Source: Synchiropus splendidus
Lineage: Eukaryota > Chordata > Actinopteri > Syngnathiformes > Callionymidae
DNA: 64,000 bases
Direction of reading: 5' to 3'
NCBI RefSeq assembly: GCF_027744825.2
Contig: NC_071347.1
Span: forward strand, 10,415,501-10,479,500
The notes beneath the pieces were generated by a model. The model did no database searches and had not been told where the DNA came from. It saw only the letters and a list, made by a program, of their open reading frames with translations. Made by a program: the position numbers and the translations under genes. Of this stretch, positions 32,812-46,393 are shown piece by piece. How positions within the stretch are numbered: the stretch's first letter is position 1; each line of letters opens with the position of its first letter.

Positions 32812-35091
32812 TTAAAGTGGACAGGCAATGACCTCGTAGTCCAGAGCCACACAGATCCCAACAAACATCAAGTACAGCAGAAGCAGAATGGCCCCTAGTG
32901 GCTTACACAACTTCCATTTACAGCACAGGACAGCGGCAACGAACAACACAAGCACAAGGATGAGTAACGCAACAGCGCACAAGAGTCCAGCAGTGCTGAC
33001 GGTCGCTGGTGTGAGTCCATGAGAGGCAGAGTAGAGCAGACATGGAAGAGGAAGACTGTAGAGGAGACAAAGAAGTACCTGAAGTAAGTATTAAACGCCA
33101 ATTTCCAGCAGGTCAGTTAAGGAAACGTGCTTGATAAAACACCATCCATTTATTCATTCACTTTCTCAGTGAACGATCTACTACTTTTCAATGTTTAACT
33201 TGCAAGTATTTTTAACTCATACACCAATTTTTAGGGGCCAGTAGGTGGCACTGTATACTGTATCATCCTGGGCATTTAACAACTATTTCAATGAAACATC
33301 ACTCCATTTTTAAACCAAGAGCGCCACCTACTGAACTAGAACCCATTACTACTCATCAGTAAACAGGTCTGGTGAGTGTGTTGTAGCGCTGGTGTGTGTC
33401 TTCGAACAGAGATACTGACCCCACTGCGACATTGAAGATGTTATTGCCGACAGAGCCGGACACGACCATGTCTCCACAGCCTCGACGGGCCACGATCACA
33501 CTGGTGACAACATCAGGAACTGACGTCCCAAGAGCCAGGACGGTCAGAGCCATGATCTCTGGTGGGATGGCGAAAGTCTCACCCACCTTCCACACCAGTG
33601 CGTGGGTCACAAAGACCAGAAGGGCAGCAGAAATGGAAAAGAAAAGGCAATTTGAAATTATGTTGAAATTTAGTTTCAATAAAGAATGTGTTTCAGCACA
33701 TTTCCGACACCAAAACGGCGAGTTCTGGTTCTTTCTTAGCAAGTGGTGACCTTTCTAACCAGGTAGAGAATGAATGGCAGCGTAAACAGCTTATTTACAG
33801 CGGAGGGATTTTGAGGAATGGGCCATAACAGATGCTATCATATACTTATATTGATCTGCTGGGCCTCGGTGGTGAGTGGACTGACCGTGTGAGACCACCA
33901 GACCAGGAAGTAGGAGAAGACAGTGATCCAAATAATGGAGCCCAGGAAGGTGGCAGCAAAGAACTTTCTTGATTTCTGTGGAACAAAGTCAGTGAGCGTC
34001 AGTGACATGCAGATGATTCCAATGGTCCCCAGTAAAAGTGCAGGTCCTCACCTGACTATGGACATCGGGGACGGTCAGCCATAAAGGGAAGCTCACAGGT
34101 AGGAGCAAAAGGTAGATGACCTGTTTACGAGGTGTCCCTGGCCACTTTAAAGAAAGCCACTCCTCCTTTCTCTCCTCTTTTTCTTCATGATTGCAGACAG
34201 TCTTTTTCTCATCAATCATGCCAGTATTTTGCAATTCTCCTTCAAATTCTGCAACAATATTATTCTGACACACACAAAAAATGAAACTCAAGACGGGGCA
34301 ACCACTTGAAAGATGATGTTGCAACTCACCTGTAAACGTTCCAGAGGACCTGCTTTGCATCTCAAAGCCTGCTCTATTTGACTGTTGCACTTCATAGAGA
34401 CCAAATATGAGATGTAGCTGAGAACCAGAAGCAAACTCTCCCACCACACTATGACATTATCCAAAAAGAAGAGGAGGAGTAAAATGAGGTTGAGTGTAAA
34501 GAAGGTCATGTCTCTCATCATTGGCCACCACGCCAGGCGAGGCGGGTTGTGCGACAACAAACCGCACACTCCGACTATGAACAGGATGTTGTAGACCGAA
34601 GACCCGACAACCTTGCCGAAGCCCACGACGCCCTTATTGATAAAGACCGCGATGAGTGAGGTGAAAAGCTTCGGGGCAGATCTTCCAGCTGCCATGACGG
34701 TAGCTCCAGCCACGTCATCAGATATGGACAGTTTCTCAGTGACCACACCCAGCGCAGGGATGAAGAATTCATGGCTCACAAATGCCAGGGAGACAAACAT
34801 GTAGAGCATCCCCATCACATGCAGCAGCACCCAGCCACGCCTGCGCTCCTCCACAGAAAACACATCCGCAGGATATGGAGCTCTGACAGGAGCCTCAGCA
34901 CCTGTGTCCACATCATTTTCCTCCATGTGCCAGGTCTTTGCAGTGACCTCCTCAAAATCCTCTTCGCAACCAGAACAAATCTGGCTCTCAATTAAAGACC
35001 CATTCAGTTTGGTACTGGAGGTCAGTCGGTGAAGAGCGCAGAGGAGAACACAGAGCAGAACTGACACACGCCTTGGTTGGAGATGCTTCAT
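32812..35091 (-). CDS. NCKX1-like paralogue with altered ion-binding residues
   Basis: This is a tandem relative of slc24a1. Minus-strand exons: 34330-35091, 34052-34264, 33886-33975, 33420-33586, 32812-33055; all junctions keep frame and give 491 residues. Exons 3 and 4 (90, 167 bp) equal those of slc24a1 in length and phase. It has a signal-like leader, exchanger domain 1, a short Glu/Lys-rich loop and exchanger domain 2. The acidic small exons of slc24a1 are absent. Alpha-1 reads [13 protein letters not shown] instead of [13 protein letters not shown], so the essential Glu is Lys. Alpha-2 keeps the Asp in [10 protein letters not shown] but reads [10 protein letters not shown], so the K+-site Asp is Asn. 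The exon-4 acceptor is AAG rather than CAG. Family membership is clear; transport activity is doubtful. It may be a divergent transporter, a regulatory subunit, or an early pseudogene that still keeps its frame. Confidence 0.85.
33238..33252 (+). promoter_or_regulatory. CTCF-core-like motif
   Basis: CCAGTAGGTGGCACT fits the CTCF core consensus at all 15 positions, in the last intron of the slc24a1-like gene. A near match on the other strand (GCGCCACCTACTGA) follows about 80 bp later. Confidence 0.45.
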
Positions 35092-35572
35092 CCTTTGCTG
35101 CAGTGAGTAGGATCCAAATGACAGCGATGGAAATTCAAGGAAAACATCGGATTATTTTGTTCATTTCTACTTCAAAATCAGTTTAACTATATTTGTCAAC
35201 AGCCTTTTCAAGAAGGTGGTGAACTGAAAATGTAGGTATGAAATCACAACGTATGAAGCACTCTATCATTAAAACAGCAGCAAGAAAAGACCATTTAAAA
35301 AGAACATAATACAAGTTCAAATCGCTATGGTTAAAGTGAGAAATACGCTGCAGTCACTTATCCAAACCAGTTCTCGGTGACATTCAGTTCAAACATGAGA
35401 CTCAGTGAGTAACTCCTCCGTCATGACTGATGCCTGCGACAAGAACATTTAGCGGAAAGTTTCTAAAAAATGCCACTACTTTTACCGTTACAGTGTTGAA
35501 GTTGAACGTGAGTCCACTCTCGTCAACAATGGCCTTCCAACATCACTTAGTTCTGTTGGAATGCTTTGGGTG

Positions 35573-35580
35573 TGACGTCA
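35573..35580. promoter_or_regulatory. CRE palindrome in head-to-head promoter region
   Basis: TGACGTCA lies in the 842-bp gap between the slc24a1-like start (minus) and the ints14 start (plus), so it could serve either gene. The distance to the ints14 ATG is about 350 bp. Confidence 0.4.
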
Positions 35581-35933
35581 TTACACCGAGGAGGAACTAA
35601 TGTACGGCTAACGTTGTCCACCCGGACAAAACCTGTGGTACACAACACATTGCATTCGTGAACCGGGTTGTGTTCAGAAGAACTTCTTCTCAAATATATT
35701 ACATTTCACTCTAGGTGTTGTTATATATTGCTGCATTTGGATGCAGTAGCGGTTTAAATTTCGCCCATTCGTTCTCAGTACCAGCCGAAAGTACAGCTCG
35801 AACCTGTCCGTTCATCTTCTGCAGGTTGGTGTCGGACCTCATATTCATCTTTTTTATAAACAGAGAGCTTTCTATTCTGAAGTGAATTCCGCATCCTGTA
35901 CGCAGTGCTGGGAGCACCGGTGAGCAGGGAACC

Positions 35934-38900
35934 ATGCCCACGGTGGTGCTGATGGACGTCTCCTTGTCCATGACCCGGCCGGTGTCACAGGACAACAGCG
36001 AGGAGTTCCAGAGGAAGAACCTGGCAGTGCATGGACTGAACATGCTATTTGAACACATGGCGTCAAACTACAAACTGGAGTTCACAGCACTCATGGCTTT
36101 CTCGTCTCTCTGGGAGCTCCTGGTGCCTTTTACTCGAGATTACAACGCCTTGCAGGTCAGGAATGTTTTTGCTGGCATCCTGATTCTGAAGACAAACTCG
36201 TTCGCATTTTCATCCATGAATCCATAAAAGGTTCATATGGAACATCTAAGTTGTTTACATACTTACTTCACTTTATGTCATGCTAGTTTGATGTGTAAAC
36301 TGTTCCAGTAATTTAGTATTGATTTTGATTTTTTTTTTTTTTTTACAAATTGTTTTTTCACATCTACTGCAGGAAGCGCTCAGCAACCTCGAGGATTATG
36401 ACAAGACTTGTGTGGAGTCTGCTCTTAATGGAGTCAGCAGTGTTGTCCAGCAAGAATGGGGAAGTGCCTGTCCCTGTCAGGTATTGCTTGTCTGTCGGTC
36501 TAAAATTGGCTTTTTATTTTCCTGTCTGTCTTTACAATCCAGTTGTTTGTGTTCTTCACCGTTCCTCCCTGCAGGTGGTGCTGGTTACTGACGGCTCTCT
36601 GGGTATTGGGAAGGGATCTCTGCGTCATTCCCTCCAAACATTGAAGCACCGGGCCGAAGACAAGAAGTTCCCTCTTCCCTTTCCCTTCCCAACAAAGATG
36701 TTCATCTTGTGTGTCGCCAATGCAGAGGAGGTAGCAAATCTAGTGGCCATTTAAAAGGCTCTCAATAACATACAGTGGTACCTCGGTATTCGAACAAAAA
36801 TTGAGATTTTTTTTGCTTCTGATTTCGAACGAAAATCCACAACTCGAACACCCCCGAAAAAAGCCAGAAAAAACATAATGTGCGCAGAATGATCAGCTGA
36901 CCCACAACGTGCTTTGTTATTGTGTATAACGCAGCCTCTATATGCAGACGTGTCCCGTTAGCTACATTTACTGACTGTTTTTTCTTCATATTGAGGTGTA
37001 AAACCTTTCCTGTCTCCACACTGGACCGTGGTAGAGTGCCACAGGGGAGGTGCTCGCTCTCCACACCTCCGAGGCTGGAGCGCACACTCCAGGGTTTGAT
37101 GTCCTGTTGTGGGGTGGAGCTGGGACAGGGATGAGGCGAGTCTGGGACAGAGCGTTACTTGGTTTATGACTTTGTCACAGCCAAACTGCACAGAAGCGCA
37201 CATTCAGAGCTGGACACGCACCGGGCACCTCTTCACTTCTGGAGAGACGTCACTCACTCGGCAACCCCTCCCACATGCAGCGGCCACACACATAGAGGAA
37301 CAGCGCACCTGCAGCAGACACTCTACATTCACTCCTACAAAAGCCTATTTTAAGGCTTGGAACGCATTGTTTCTTTTTCCATTCATTGTAATGGGAAAAA
37401 TCGATTCAGATTTCGAACAAATCGCTTCTCGAACGGCCGTCTGGAACAGGATATATTTTTTTCAGTAGCCATTGCCTACAAAATTTGCATGTGCATGACT
37501 TTATATGTAGAAATTAGTTCCATTTGTAACATGTTTTAAAATATGTCTTTGAAGCTGCAAGTGAGCGGCGCGATGGACAACTTGGAAGAGCTTTTGTGTC
37601 TCAGCGGAGGGGACGGACAGATCTTCACCACAGAAGGACCCCTCTGCATGCAGAGTGTGCAGGCCATGTTCGGGTAACGTTTCTTCTTGCCAGAAACGTG
37701 TTGACGGAAAACAGCTGTGGTCGTCATTGTAATCTCTTATTCCTCTAGGAGGCTGATTGACCGAGCGTACACTCCGTTCCACGCTGTCTTGCACTGTGGG
37801 AACTTGACGTCTGATGTACAGGTGTTTCCTCGACCTGAGCCAGTGGTGGTGGATGAGGAGGTGGAGCCTTTGGCCCGAACAGTTAACTCAGGTACCAGAG
37901 TAAATATATAATGTGACAGCCCCTTTACTGCAGGAAAATATGAAGTGATGATATTTGTATTTCATATGTATGTGGAAAAATTCTTGAGCAAACTTCATCT
38001 CATCTGGTGAAAGCAAAGTACATTCAAGGCACAGCATGCAAGAGAGAATGTGATGAGGAACACCAGTTACATTTCCGAAGCTTCCACATTTACGACTGTC
38101 ATGTCAAACAGGAAACCCTTAAAGTAAAGAAACACGTGGCATTTTGTTACTATTACATTTTTTTTTTTTTTACAATTTGAGGTGCAATAAATGTTATTTA
38201 ATCATGTAATTAAATCTGCTTGTAGTTGTCAGAAAAGTAAAAAAAAAATGCAAAAACATTTTCTGATTATTATTCAATAATTTCTTTAAATTAATTAATT
38301 ATTATATTCAACAGCAGTCAAACATTTGTAGCAGTCATGTTTATTATGTCACCAATGTATTTATTCATTATATCCACCTACATTTTCACCCCTCTCAAGC
38401 ATGAATCCTTCTGTCTGTATATAAAATAAGCTCTTATCCAATGTGACCATGTGACCTGCCTATGTGAACCTCAGCCACTCCCACTCTATGTATTTGTCTT
38501 GTTCCTGTAAACAAAACATCTCTTCATATTTTCATGCTTCACCTGAAAAAGATCTTTTTTCCAGATCTAGAAATAATGGGCTTCATTGAAATTGGCGACA
38601 TCTCCAGTCCTCCCGTAATATCTCGACACCTGGTCCTGCCCATCGCTGTGAACAAAGGTTTGTCTTGTCATGAATGACTATCTTTTTCGCTTCCATTTTA
38701 TCCGTGTTGATCCGTCAGAAGCGGGTTTACCAACGATACATCCTGTCCGCTGCAATATGCAAGCTCACCACTAGATGTCCCCCTCCACATTTCATTGATG
38801 CGTGTGATTTCCACGCTTGTGTCAGAGGTGGATGAGGTCGGCGCAGGCGTCACTGACGAGCTGGAGGAGGAAGCGTCTGCCAGTCAAATGGCGGGGAAAA

Positions 38901-40157
38901 GCCCGAACTTTTGTGTTCTTCTGCATGGCAGCCTGAAAGTGGAGGGAATGGTGGCGCTGGTTCAGCTCGGGTGAGAGGCTCATCAGGCTTGTAAAAGGGC
39001 TTGTGGGCTCAGCCTCCTACACAGTGTATGGGCTCAAACCTGGCTGAATAATTCTGTGTAACAACATTGTTGTTTGTCTCCCTCCCTCAGCCCGGAGTGG
39101 TTCGGCATGCTGTACTCCCAGGCTGACAGCAAAAAGAAATCAAACTTGATGTTGTCCGTGTTCGAGCCCGGTCCAGATCCTCTGCCGTGGCTTGGCAAGA
39201 TCACACACTTGGGTCCGATCTCAGGTGCCCTTCAACCCATTCAACACTGTGTTTTAACTGTCTCAGGTCTCAAAGACAATAGGCCAGAACCACCCCGCTG
39301 AACTCTTCTGCCATTTGTGGTCTCTCAGAGTCAGCGGAGAATCCCTACGGGGAGGATGACAGCAAAAGCCCCTTCCCTCTGCAGCCCCAGGTCAAACGCA
39401 GCTACGCTCAGAATGTCACCGTCTGGATCAAAGCCAGCGGCCTCCAGGTATAGTACCTGTTTTGTATTGACTTTTTTGTTGCGTGACGTCCCCCGCCACC
39501 CCACCTAGGGAACCTAGATACTTCCATGCTGCTCCAGCTGCCTGTTTCCAGCATTAAAACTAGCAGAGGTGGTGGACGCTTCACTACCGACGACAAAATC
39601 TGGCATGAAAATGGTTTAGTTTGCTGCTTCACAGACACAGGAAGAAGCAGGAAGCTGTGGTGTTTCTGGTTGTGTACGCCGATGACTGTACCTCCTTCGA
39701 TAAATGACGCCCCACAAGAGCTGTCGTTTTGGTGGTCATAATGTTTTGGCAGATGCACAAAAGTGTGTCGTTTTGATGCTACATTCTCTCATCAGACTGA
39801 TGTCCAGAAGATCCTGAGAAATGCACGCAAACTGCCAGACAAGACGCAGACTTTCTACAAGGTAAGTTTCCCGCTTCAGAACAGTTGTGTCAGAATGCTC
39901 AACTGTGGCTTCTGCTCCCCCAGGAGCTGAACCGCCTACGGAAGGCAGCCTTGGCCTTTGGTTTCTGGGATCTTCTCAAAGGTGTAGCTGAACTCCTGGA
40001 GAGAGAGTGCACACTCCTGCCTGACTCGGCACATCCTGATGCCGCCTTCCAGCTCTCCCATGCCGCGAAGCAACTCAAACTGGCCAGCACTGGAGATTCC
40101 CAGTACGTGGCCTTTGACCACAACATTGTCCCCATGCACACAGACTTCTCAAGCTGA
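35934..40157 (+). CDS. ints14: Integrator complex subunit 14 (VWA9)
   Basis: INTS14 belongs to the INTS10-13-14 module of the Integrator complex, which processes snRNA ends and terminates transcription in the nucleus. Exons: 35934-36155, 36373-36480, 36575-36730, 37555-37673, 37749-37891, 38565-38657, 38826-38970, 39091-39224, 39329-39447, 39796-39861, 39924-40157. Phases match and give 512 residues (human about 518). The N-terminal von Willebrand A domain starts MPTVVLMDVSLSMTRP with the MIDAS-like DxSxS motif, followed by VVLVTDGSLG. A beta-barrel region and a helical C-terminus ending FDHNIVPMHTDFSS follow. The start ATG is the first in a good context (ACCATGCCC). The 824-bp intron 3 holds a transposon remnant. 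The gene converges on hacd3, with 393 bp between stop codons, and is head-to-head with the slc24a1-like gene. Confidence 0.94.
36775..37460. mobile_element. Degenerate palindromic DNA-element remnant in ints14 intron 3
   Basis: The left end reads CAGTGGTACCTCGG followed by TTCGAAC units. The right end, read in reverse, gives GACGGCCGTTCGAGAAGC and GATTTGTTCGAAATC, so the two ends are related inverted sequences rich in TTCGAA. The right terminus lacks the CAGTGG part, so the copy seems truncated. CCATTCATTGTAATGG lies near 37379. No transposase frame was found. Confidence 0.5.
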
Positions 40158-40253
40158 GACGTGGACTGATGCTGCTGCATGTACGACTTTTTATACTCTT
40201 CTAGGTTTTGTTTTTTTTTTTAAGCAAAAGGGCCCATTTTAAGTTTCTTAAAA

Positions 40254-40259
40254 AATAAA
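40254..40259 (+). terminator. Polyadenylation signal, ints14
   Basis: AATAAA lies about 100 bp past the ints14 stop codon, before the convergent hacd3 3' end. Confidence 0.6.
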
Positions 40260-40550
40260 CAATATTTGCTGCAATGGAAAGAAGTGAAAAATGTTGCATT
40301 ATTGGAAGAAAAATCGATTTTATGTGACATTTGGAATGATTGCAGTACATGATTCAGAATAAATTAAAAACATTTGTATCAAACAATTACATAACTGGTT
40401 ATTTCAGGCAGCCAGTATTGTCTTAGTATTGTTTTTTTGTATCAAATAGTAATTACTTCATCTGGGGAGGTTATTTTAGGAGACATTAAAAATGTGCATC
40501 ACTGGTCCAGGGATGTTCCTGTCCCAGACTTCTCAGATCGAGATGGAACC

Positions 40551-43500
40551 TCAGTGTGTTTTCCTCTTCTTGGTGCGGAAGCGTTTATTCCTCTGCCTGT
40601 AGAGATGACGGAAGTTGATGGTGAGCCCTGGAGGGGGAGAGAGAACAGGCGGGTTCAGGAGGAGCTGGTGACACTTGAGAAGAAGATCTTACACTTGCGC
40701 ACTCACCTAGAAACATGACCACAAGGTAGACATAAAGCACGTAGGAGAAGCTGACTGATGTTCCCAAGGATTTGGGCAGTGGGACACTGAAGAGTTTGGT
40801 CTCATCAAATATGGGAATGGACTGAATCACGGCCACAGCTGAGAGGACATATTGGGTTATCATCAGCGGTCAAAACGTAAAAGGCAAGAGCTGGTCAAAA
40901 GGGGACACAAATGTCAGAAAATATGGTTGAAGTTAAGCTACTGGAGATGAACACCTTATCCTATACCTCAAGTTCAACTTCTTTTTCAGTGAAATAGTTA
41001 AACCAAGTATCTTCACACAGACGAACAGGAACGTGCTTGTAGCACGATCCAACAAACCTTCAGCTATAGTGCCCAACGGGTACAGTGGTATCCAGATGGT
41101 GTATCGCATCCACGTCAGCATCTTCCACTCTGTATTGAAGCATCCCAGCATGTAGAACGGATACCTGGAGGAGAGAAGCAGGTCATCATTCAGACCATCA
41201 ACAAAGCTGAACAGCTCCTGAATAATAACTATAACTGATAGTCACAGAGACAACAACAAGAGGACCTGTCACTGCACTTGCTTCAGACTGGTGCTATTTC
41301 CTCAGGTGCCGCTCTCGCTCTTAAGACACACACTATAGCGCAGATAGTGCCATCTAGTGGCGTTTGAAAAGGAGTCCATTGTTTCCACTGACTGTTTGTG
41401 TCACTTCCCCGAGAGCAGCCAACTGGTATTGAACGGTTTCCCACAGTAGCAGCATGAGCAGGTTCAACACCCTCCAGGAAGCTTTGACAAACTGGCATTT
41501 CTGGTCAGACCTCTAAACATGTGGCTTGGTGTGATCCAAGCAGAAGTGCACAAATCAAATGACACCTACAAGATGGTTGTAGTGGGGCTTCATTGCCTGT
41601 ATGGCATTATCTTAAGGTAATGTCTAAGGCTGCAACTCACGTTTTAAGAATAGATTCATCAGTCCATTATTTTTTCAATTAAATAATGAATCAGACCAAA
41701 AATAAATAAATAAAAAGCTATAAATTCCACCCTCTTATTCAATATCAGAAGTGATTGCAAACAAATCTGGTAACGGACGTCACCAACTCTTTAAAAAGTT
41801 GCTTCTTAAATGTCTTTGAACTGTTAAAAGTTAAGAGTTGAAAAACATTGAGCAAACAAACTCAGTCGTGCATGTTTGATATCTTCCAAATATAAAGCTG
41901 AACCTGATGTGGACCCGAAGACAACCACACGCATGCATGAATGTTCACCGTGACATCTTCTGCGCTCAAGTTTTCTCGCATAAAGATCGCAGTCGAATCT
42001 GTCGCTGAATAAACTTTGTTCAGCAAATGTATACGAGGGGCAGAAGAGCTCACTGCTGCTCCTTTTAAAGGAGAAATGCTTTCCAAACACTCTGTAATGT
42101 ATCGGAAGCAATGCATTGCGCAGGTCAAATGTATTGGAGGAGCTTGAAATGATTCGAGATCGCAGTATAAACATCATTAAATCGGTAAAACACGTGCTAT
42201 AGAAACGACATCATTGTCATGTAATGTTGGTCATTGTAATGTTTACACCCATTGTGTCATGTGTGAACTCACCGAAAGATTTCAATGGCGCTCCATAGGT
42301 AGAAAATAAAGAAGACGACTGGCTTGTTGTGCATTTGCTCCACACCTCCGAGGATGATGAAGAGAATGAAGTTCCTTCCTACAACCTGGTGACAACAGAC
42401 AACGCTGTGGTGAGCGGCTCTCATGAGGATGTGTCTGTGAGGGACTCTCTCACCTGGATCAGAGTGGGAAACACGCCCGTCTTGACAACACCAAACGCAG
42501 CATTGAGGACCTCCACAGCTGCCAGGGTCTGGCAGAAGAACATGACATCTGAGATGCTGTGGAATGTGTCATAGAAAGAATCTGAAACACAAAGAAAGCA
42601 GGTATGAAGACCACTTTTGAAGTCTCACTGGCTTTGGTTCCTCACCTTGACGAAACATGACAAGTCGTATTGTCATGTTGGCAAAAATCCACGAAAAACC
42701 CAGAAACTGCACCAAGTTGTACATGAACAGGAACCCTGTTTTCATGCTGACAAAATCTGAGAAAGATAAACATGTATTCAAGATATCAAAGTGTAAACAA
42801 TAACAATGTGATATTTCTGCAGTAAATCTGGGTTCATGTTATTTTACATTCAAACGTTTGAGTATAAATATGGCAATTGCAACTGAACTGAATACTTGCA
42901 CTCTGACCTTCAAGTTTTGTCAGAGATAATGTCTGACTTGATGCTTTATTGCTCCACTTGAGCAACATTTATCACTGTGCTTCATTTGTGCAAAGCAATT
43001 CATTCATATCAGTAGCCAAAGAGTGATTTATAAATGAGAGCGTGATCGAGTGGAAAAGTTCAGTTTTAGTTTTTTGTTTTGTTTTTCAACTTGTGAACTT
43101 ACTGTCTTCTTTATATCTGGACGCTTTCATCCTTTTCTTCTCCTCCTTTTTAAGATAAAGGAAATACTCCGGTGAGGACATGTGTAAGTCACAACTATTA
43201 CAACTATACAACTATTCCGCACCCTTTCGCGTATCTCCATCTCAGCATCCGATTCATCCAGCCAACGGTCAAAGTCGGGCGCCAGGAAGATAGGTTTTCG
43301 CACCTCTTTAGTGAGTCTTTCCCACCAACCCCGCTGCTCTTTCCGCACTTTAATGTTCACCTGTCGCTGTGTGGACTTGTGTTCCACCTGGAAGAAGCAC
43401 AAGACTGAACAAGGCTGAAGCAAACTACGCAGAAATCCAATGACCACAAAAAATACGTACCTCAGGTTTGACCGGTAAGAGAAACTCCAGGTTGAACTCA

Positions 43501-44142
43501 TAGTGATGTTGTCCTTTGGCTCCGTGGCCAAGAGCTTTAAACAAAAACATATGAAATTCTAGTGCGGTTCAGAAACAGTGAACCTTCACCAAAAACTACG
43601 GACCTCACCTTGAAACTTCAGAACGTTCTCGTGAATTTGGACATCAATACGCTGGAAAACAAATTACATAACTTATTTCAAAATCTTGTTGTGCATCAAA
43701 CCAATGGCTTTCGAAATTACTTTAGTCACATACAACTTCATAGTTGTTCCAGCAAACTCACAAAAAGGTTGGGCAACAAATACTGCACATGGTTGGATGG
43801 TGGACAGTCATGCATAACTACACAGACACTGGCCAAGAAAAGTGATACATTTGACACATTAATATGATCATTTTCAGTGAGCTTTCACCACTGCAGAACA
43901 AAAGATTAACCAGCGCCCAAATAAAAACACGTAAACTGCGGTTAGGTTTCGCCAACGATAGGTGCAGAGTTATAGTGATCTCGCTCCCGAGCTGACCTTT
44001 AACCAAGGGACTCGACTGGCCAGCTGACAGCTGCAACCCGCAGCGTGACAGCTCCGGGGCTCACCTGCGCGTCACTCAGCTCCACTCGCAAGAAGATCTC
44101 TTCGTGGCGTTGAGCCCAGTAAACAAGTGGCGTTAAAGCCAT
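40551..44142 (-). CDS. hacd3: Very-long-chain 3-hydroxyacyl-CoA dehydratase 3 (PTPLAD1)
   Basis: HACD enzymes perform the third step of very-long-chain fatty acid elongation in the ER membrane. Minus-strand exons: 44065-44142, 43609-43651, 43461-43534, 43223-43387, 43103-43145, 42646-42756, 42454-42581, 42273-42385, 41058-41164, 40707-40838, 40551-40627; phases match and give 356 residues (human 362). The N-terminus (MALTPLVYWAQRHEEIF) begins the p23/CS-like domain typical of HACD3. The loop FLAPDFDRWLDESDAEME follows, then the dehydratase membrane domain with GFLFMYNLVQFLGFSW and YLWSAIEIFRYPFY, which contains the family's conserved Tyr and Glu. The tail KKRKTH is basic, as in ER-retained relatives. 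Linkage to slc24a1 and ints14 is conserved with human 15q22. A dispersed repeat sits in the 1.1-kb intron. Confidence 0.94.
41346..41360 (-). promoter_or_regulatory. CTCF-core-like motif
   Basis: The minus strand reads CCACTAGATGGCACT, identical to the 30258 motif and a full match to the CTCF core consensus. It lies in the 1.1-kb intron of hacd3. Confidence 0.45.
41624..41830. repeat. MITE-like remnant ('GGCTGCAACT...' family)
   Basis: The start GGCTGCAACTCACG followed by AT-rich phrases such as GATTCATCAGTCCATTATTT and ATAATGAATCAGACC matches the general pattern of a very common fish miniature inverted-repeat element. The copy is decayed, the right boundary is uncertain, and it lies in a hacd3 intron. 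Confidence 0.5.
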
Positions 44143-44232
44143 ACTTCAGTAAAAATAAAATAAAACGGAGTTTCGGAAAACTAAACACACAAAGAATACA
44201 TTGAAAGAACGCTGCAGCTCGTGCTAGCTATT

Positions 44233-44239
44233 CCGGAAG
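44233..44239. promoter_or_regulatory. ETS-type site in hacd3 promoter
   Basis: CCGGAAG lies about 90 bp upstream of the hacd3 ATG (minus strand). ETS sites at this distance are usual in TATA-less housekeeping promoters. No TATA box was seen. Confidence 0.35.
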
Positions 44240-44295
44240 ATTCTTTCTCTTCTTCTGAGGATTTTTATGGTCACCTCCACTTAGCGGCTTTCATT

Positions 44296-44310
44296 ACCGC
44301 CCTCTACTGG
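44296..44310 (-). promoter_or_regulatory. CTCF-core-like motif next to satellite
   Basis: The minus strand reads CCAGTAGAGGGCGGT, a full match to the CTCF core consensus. It lies between the hacd3 promoter and the start of the GATA/GACA satellite. Confidence 0.45.
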
Positions 44311-44325
44311 TTACCTTTAGATAAA

Positions 44326-46260
<1,935 letters not shown>

Positions 46261-46288
46261 CTGTGTCTTTTGCAGTCTCAGACGGGAA

Positions 46289-46297
46289 TCACGTGAC
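46289..46297. promoter_or_regulatory. E-box TCACGTGAC (USF/TFE type)
   Basis: A palindromic TCACGTGAC lies 250 bp upstream of the seipin ATG. This is the core of USF sites and of the CLEAR-type element bound by MiT/TFE factors. Whether it lies upstream of or within the 5' UTR is unknown. Confidence 0.35.
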
Positions 46298-46393
46298 CGT
46301 GTTATGACGAAGACGCTAAATACAGATCAAACCAGGAACCCGTGTGATGCTGGATTTGTCGCTATCGAACAGCAGTAAAATGTACTGTTAGCG

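Noticed and set aside
32812..35091. Calling the slc24a1-like copy a pseudogene
   Set aside because: No stop, frameshift or broken splice site was found in 491 codons over five exons. The changed ion-site residues alone do not prove loss of the gene.
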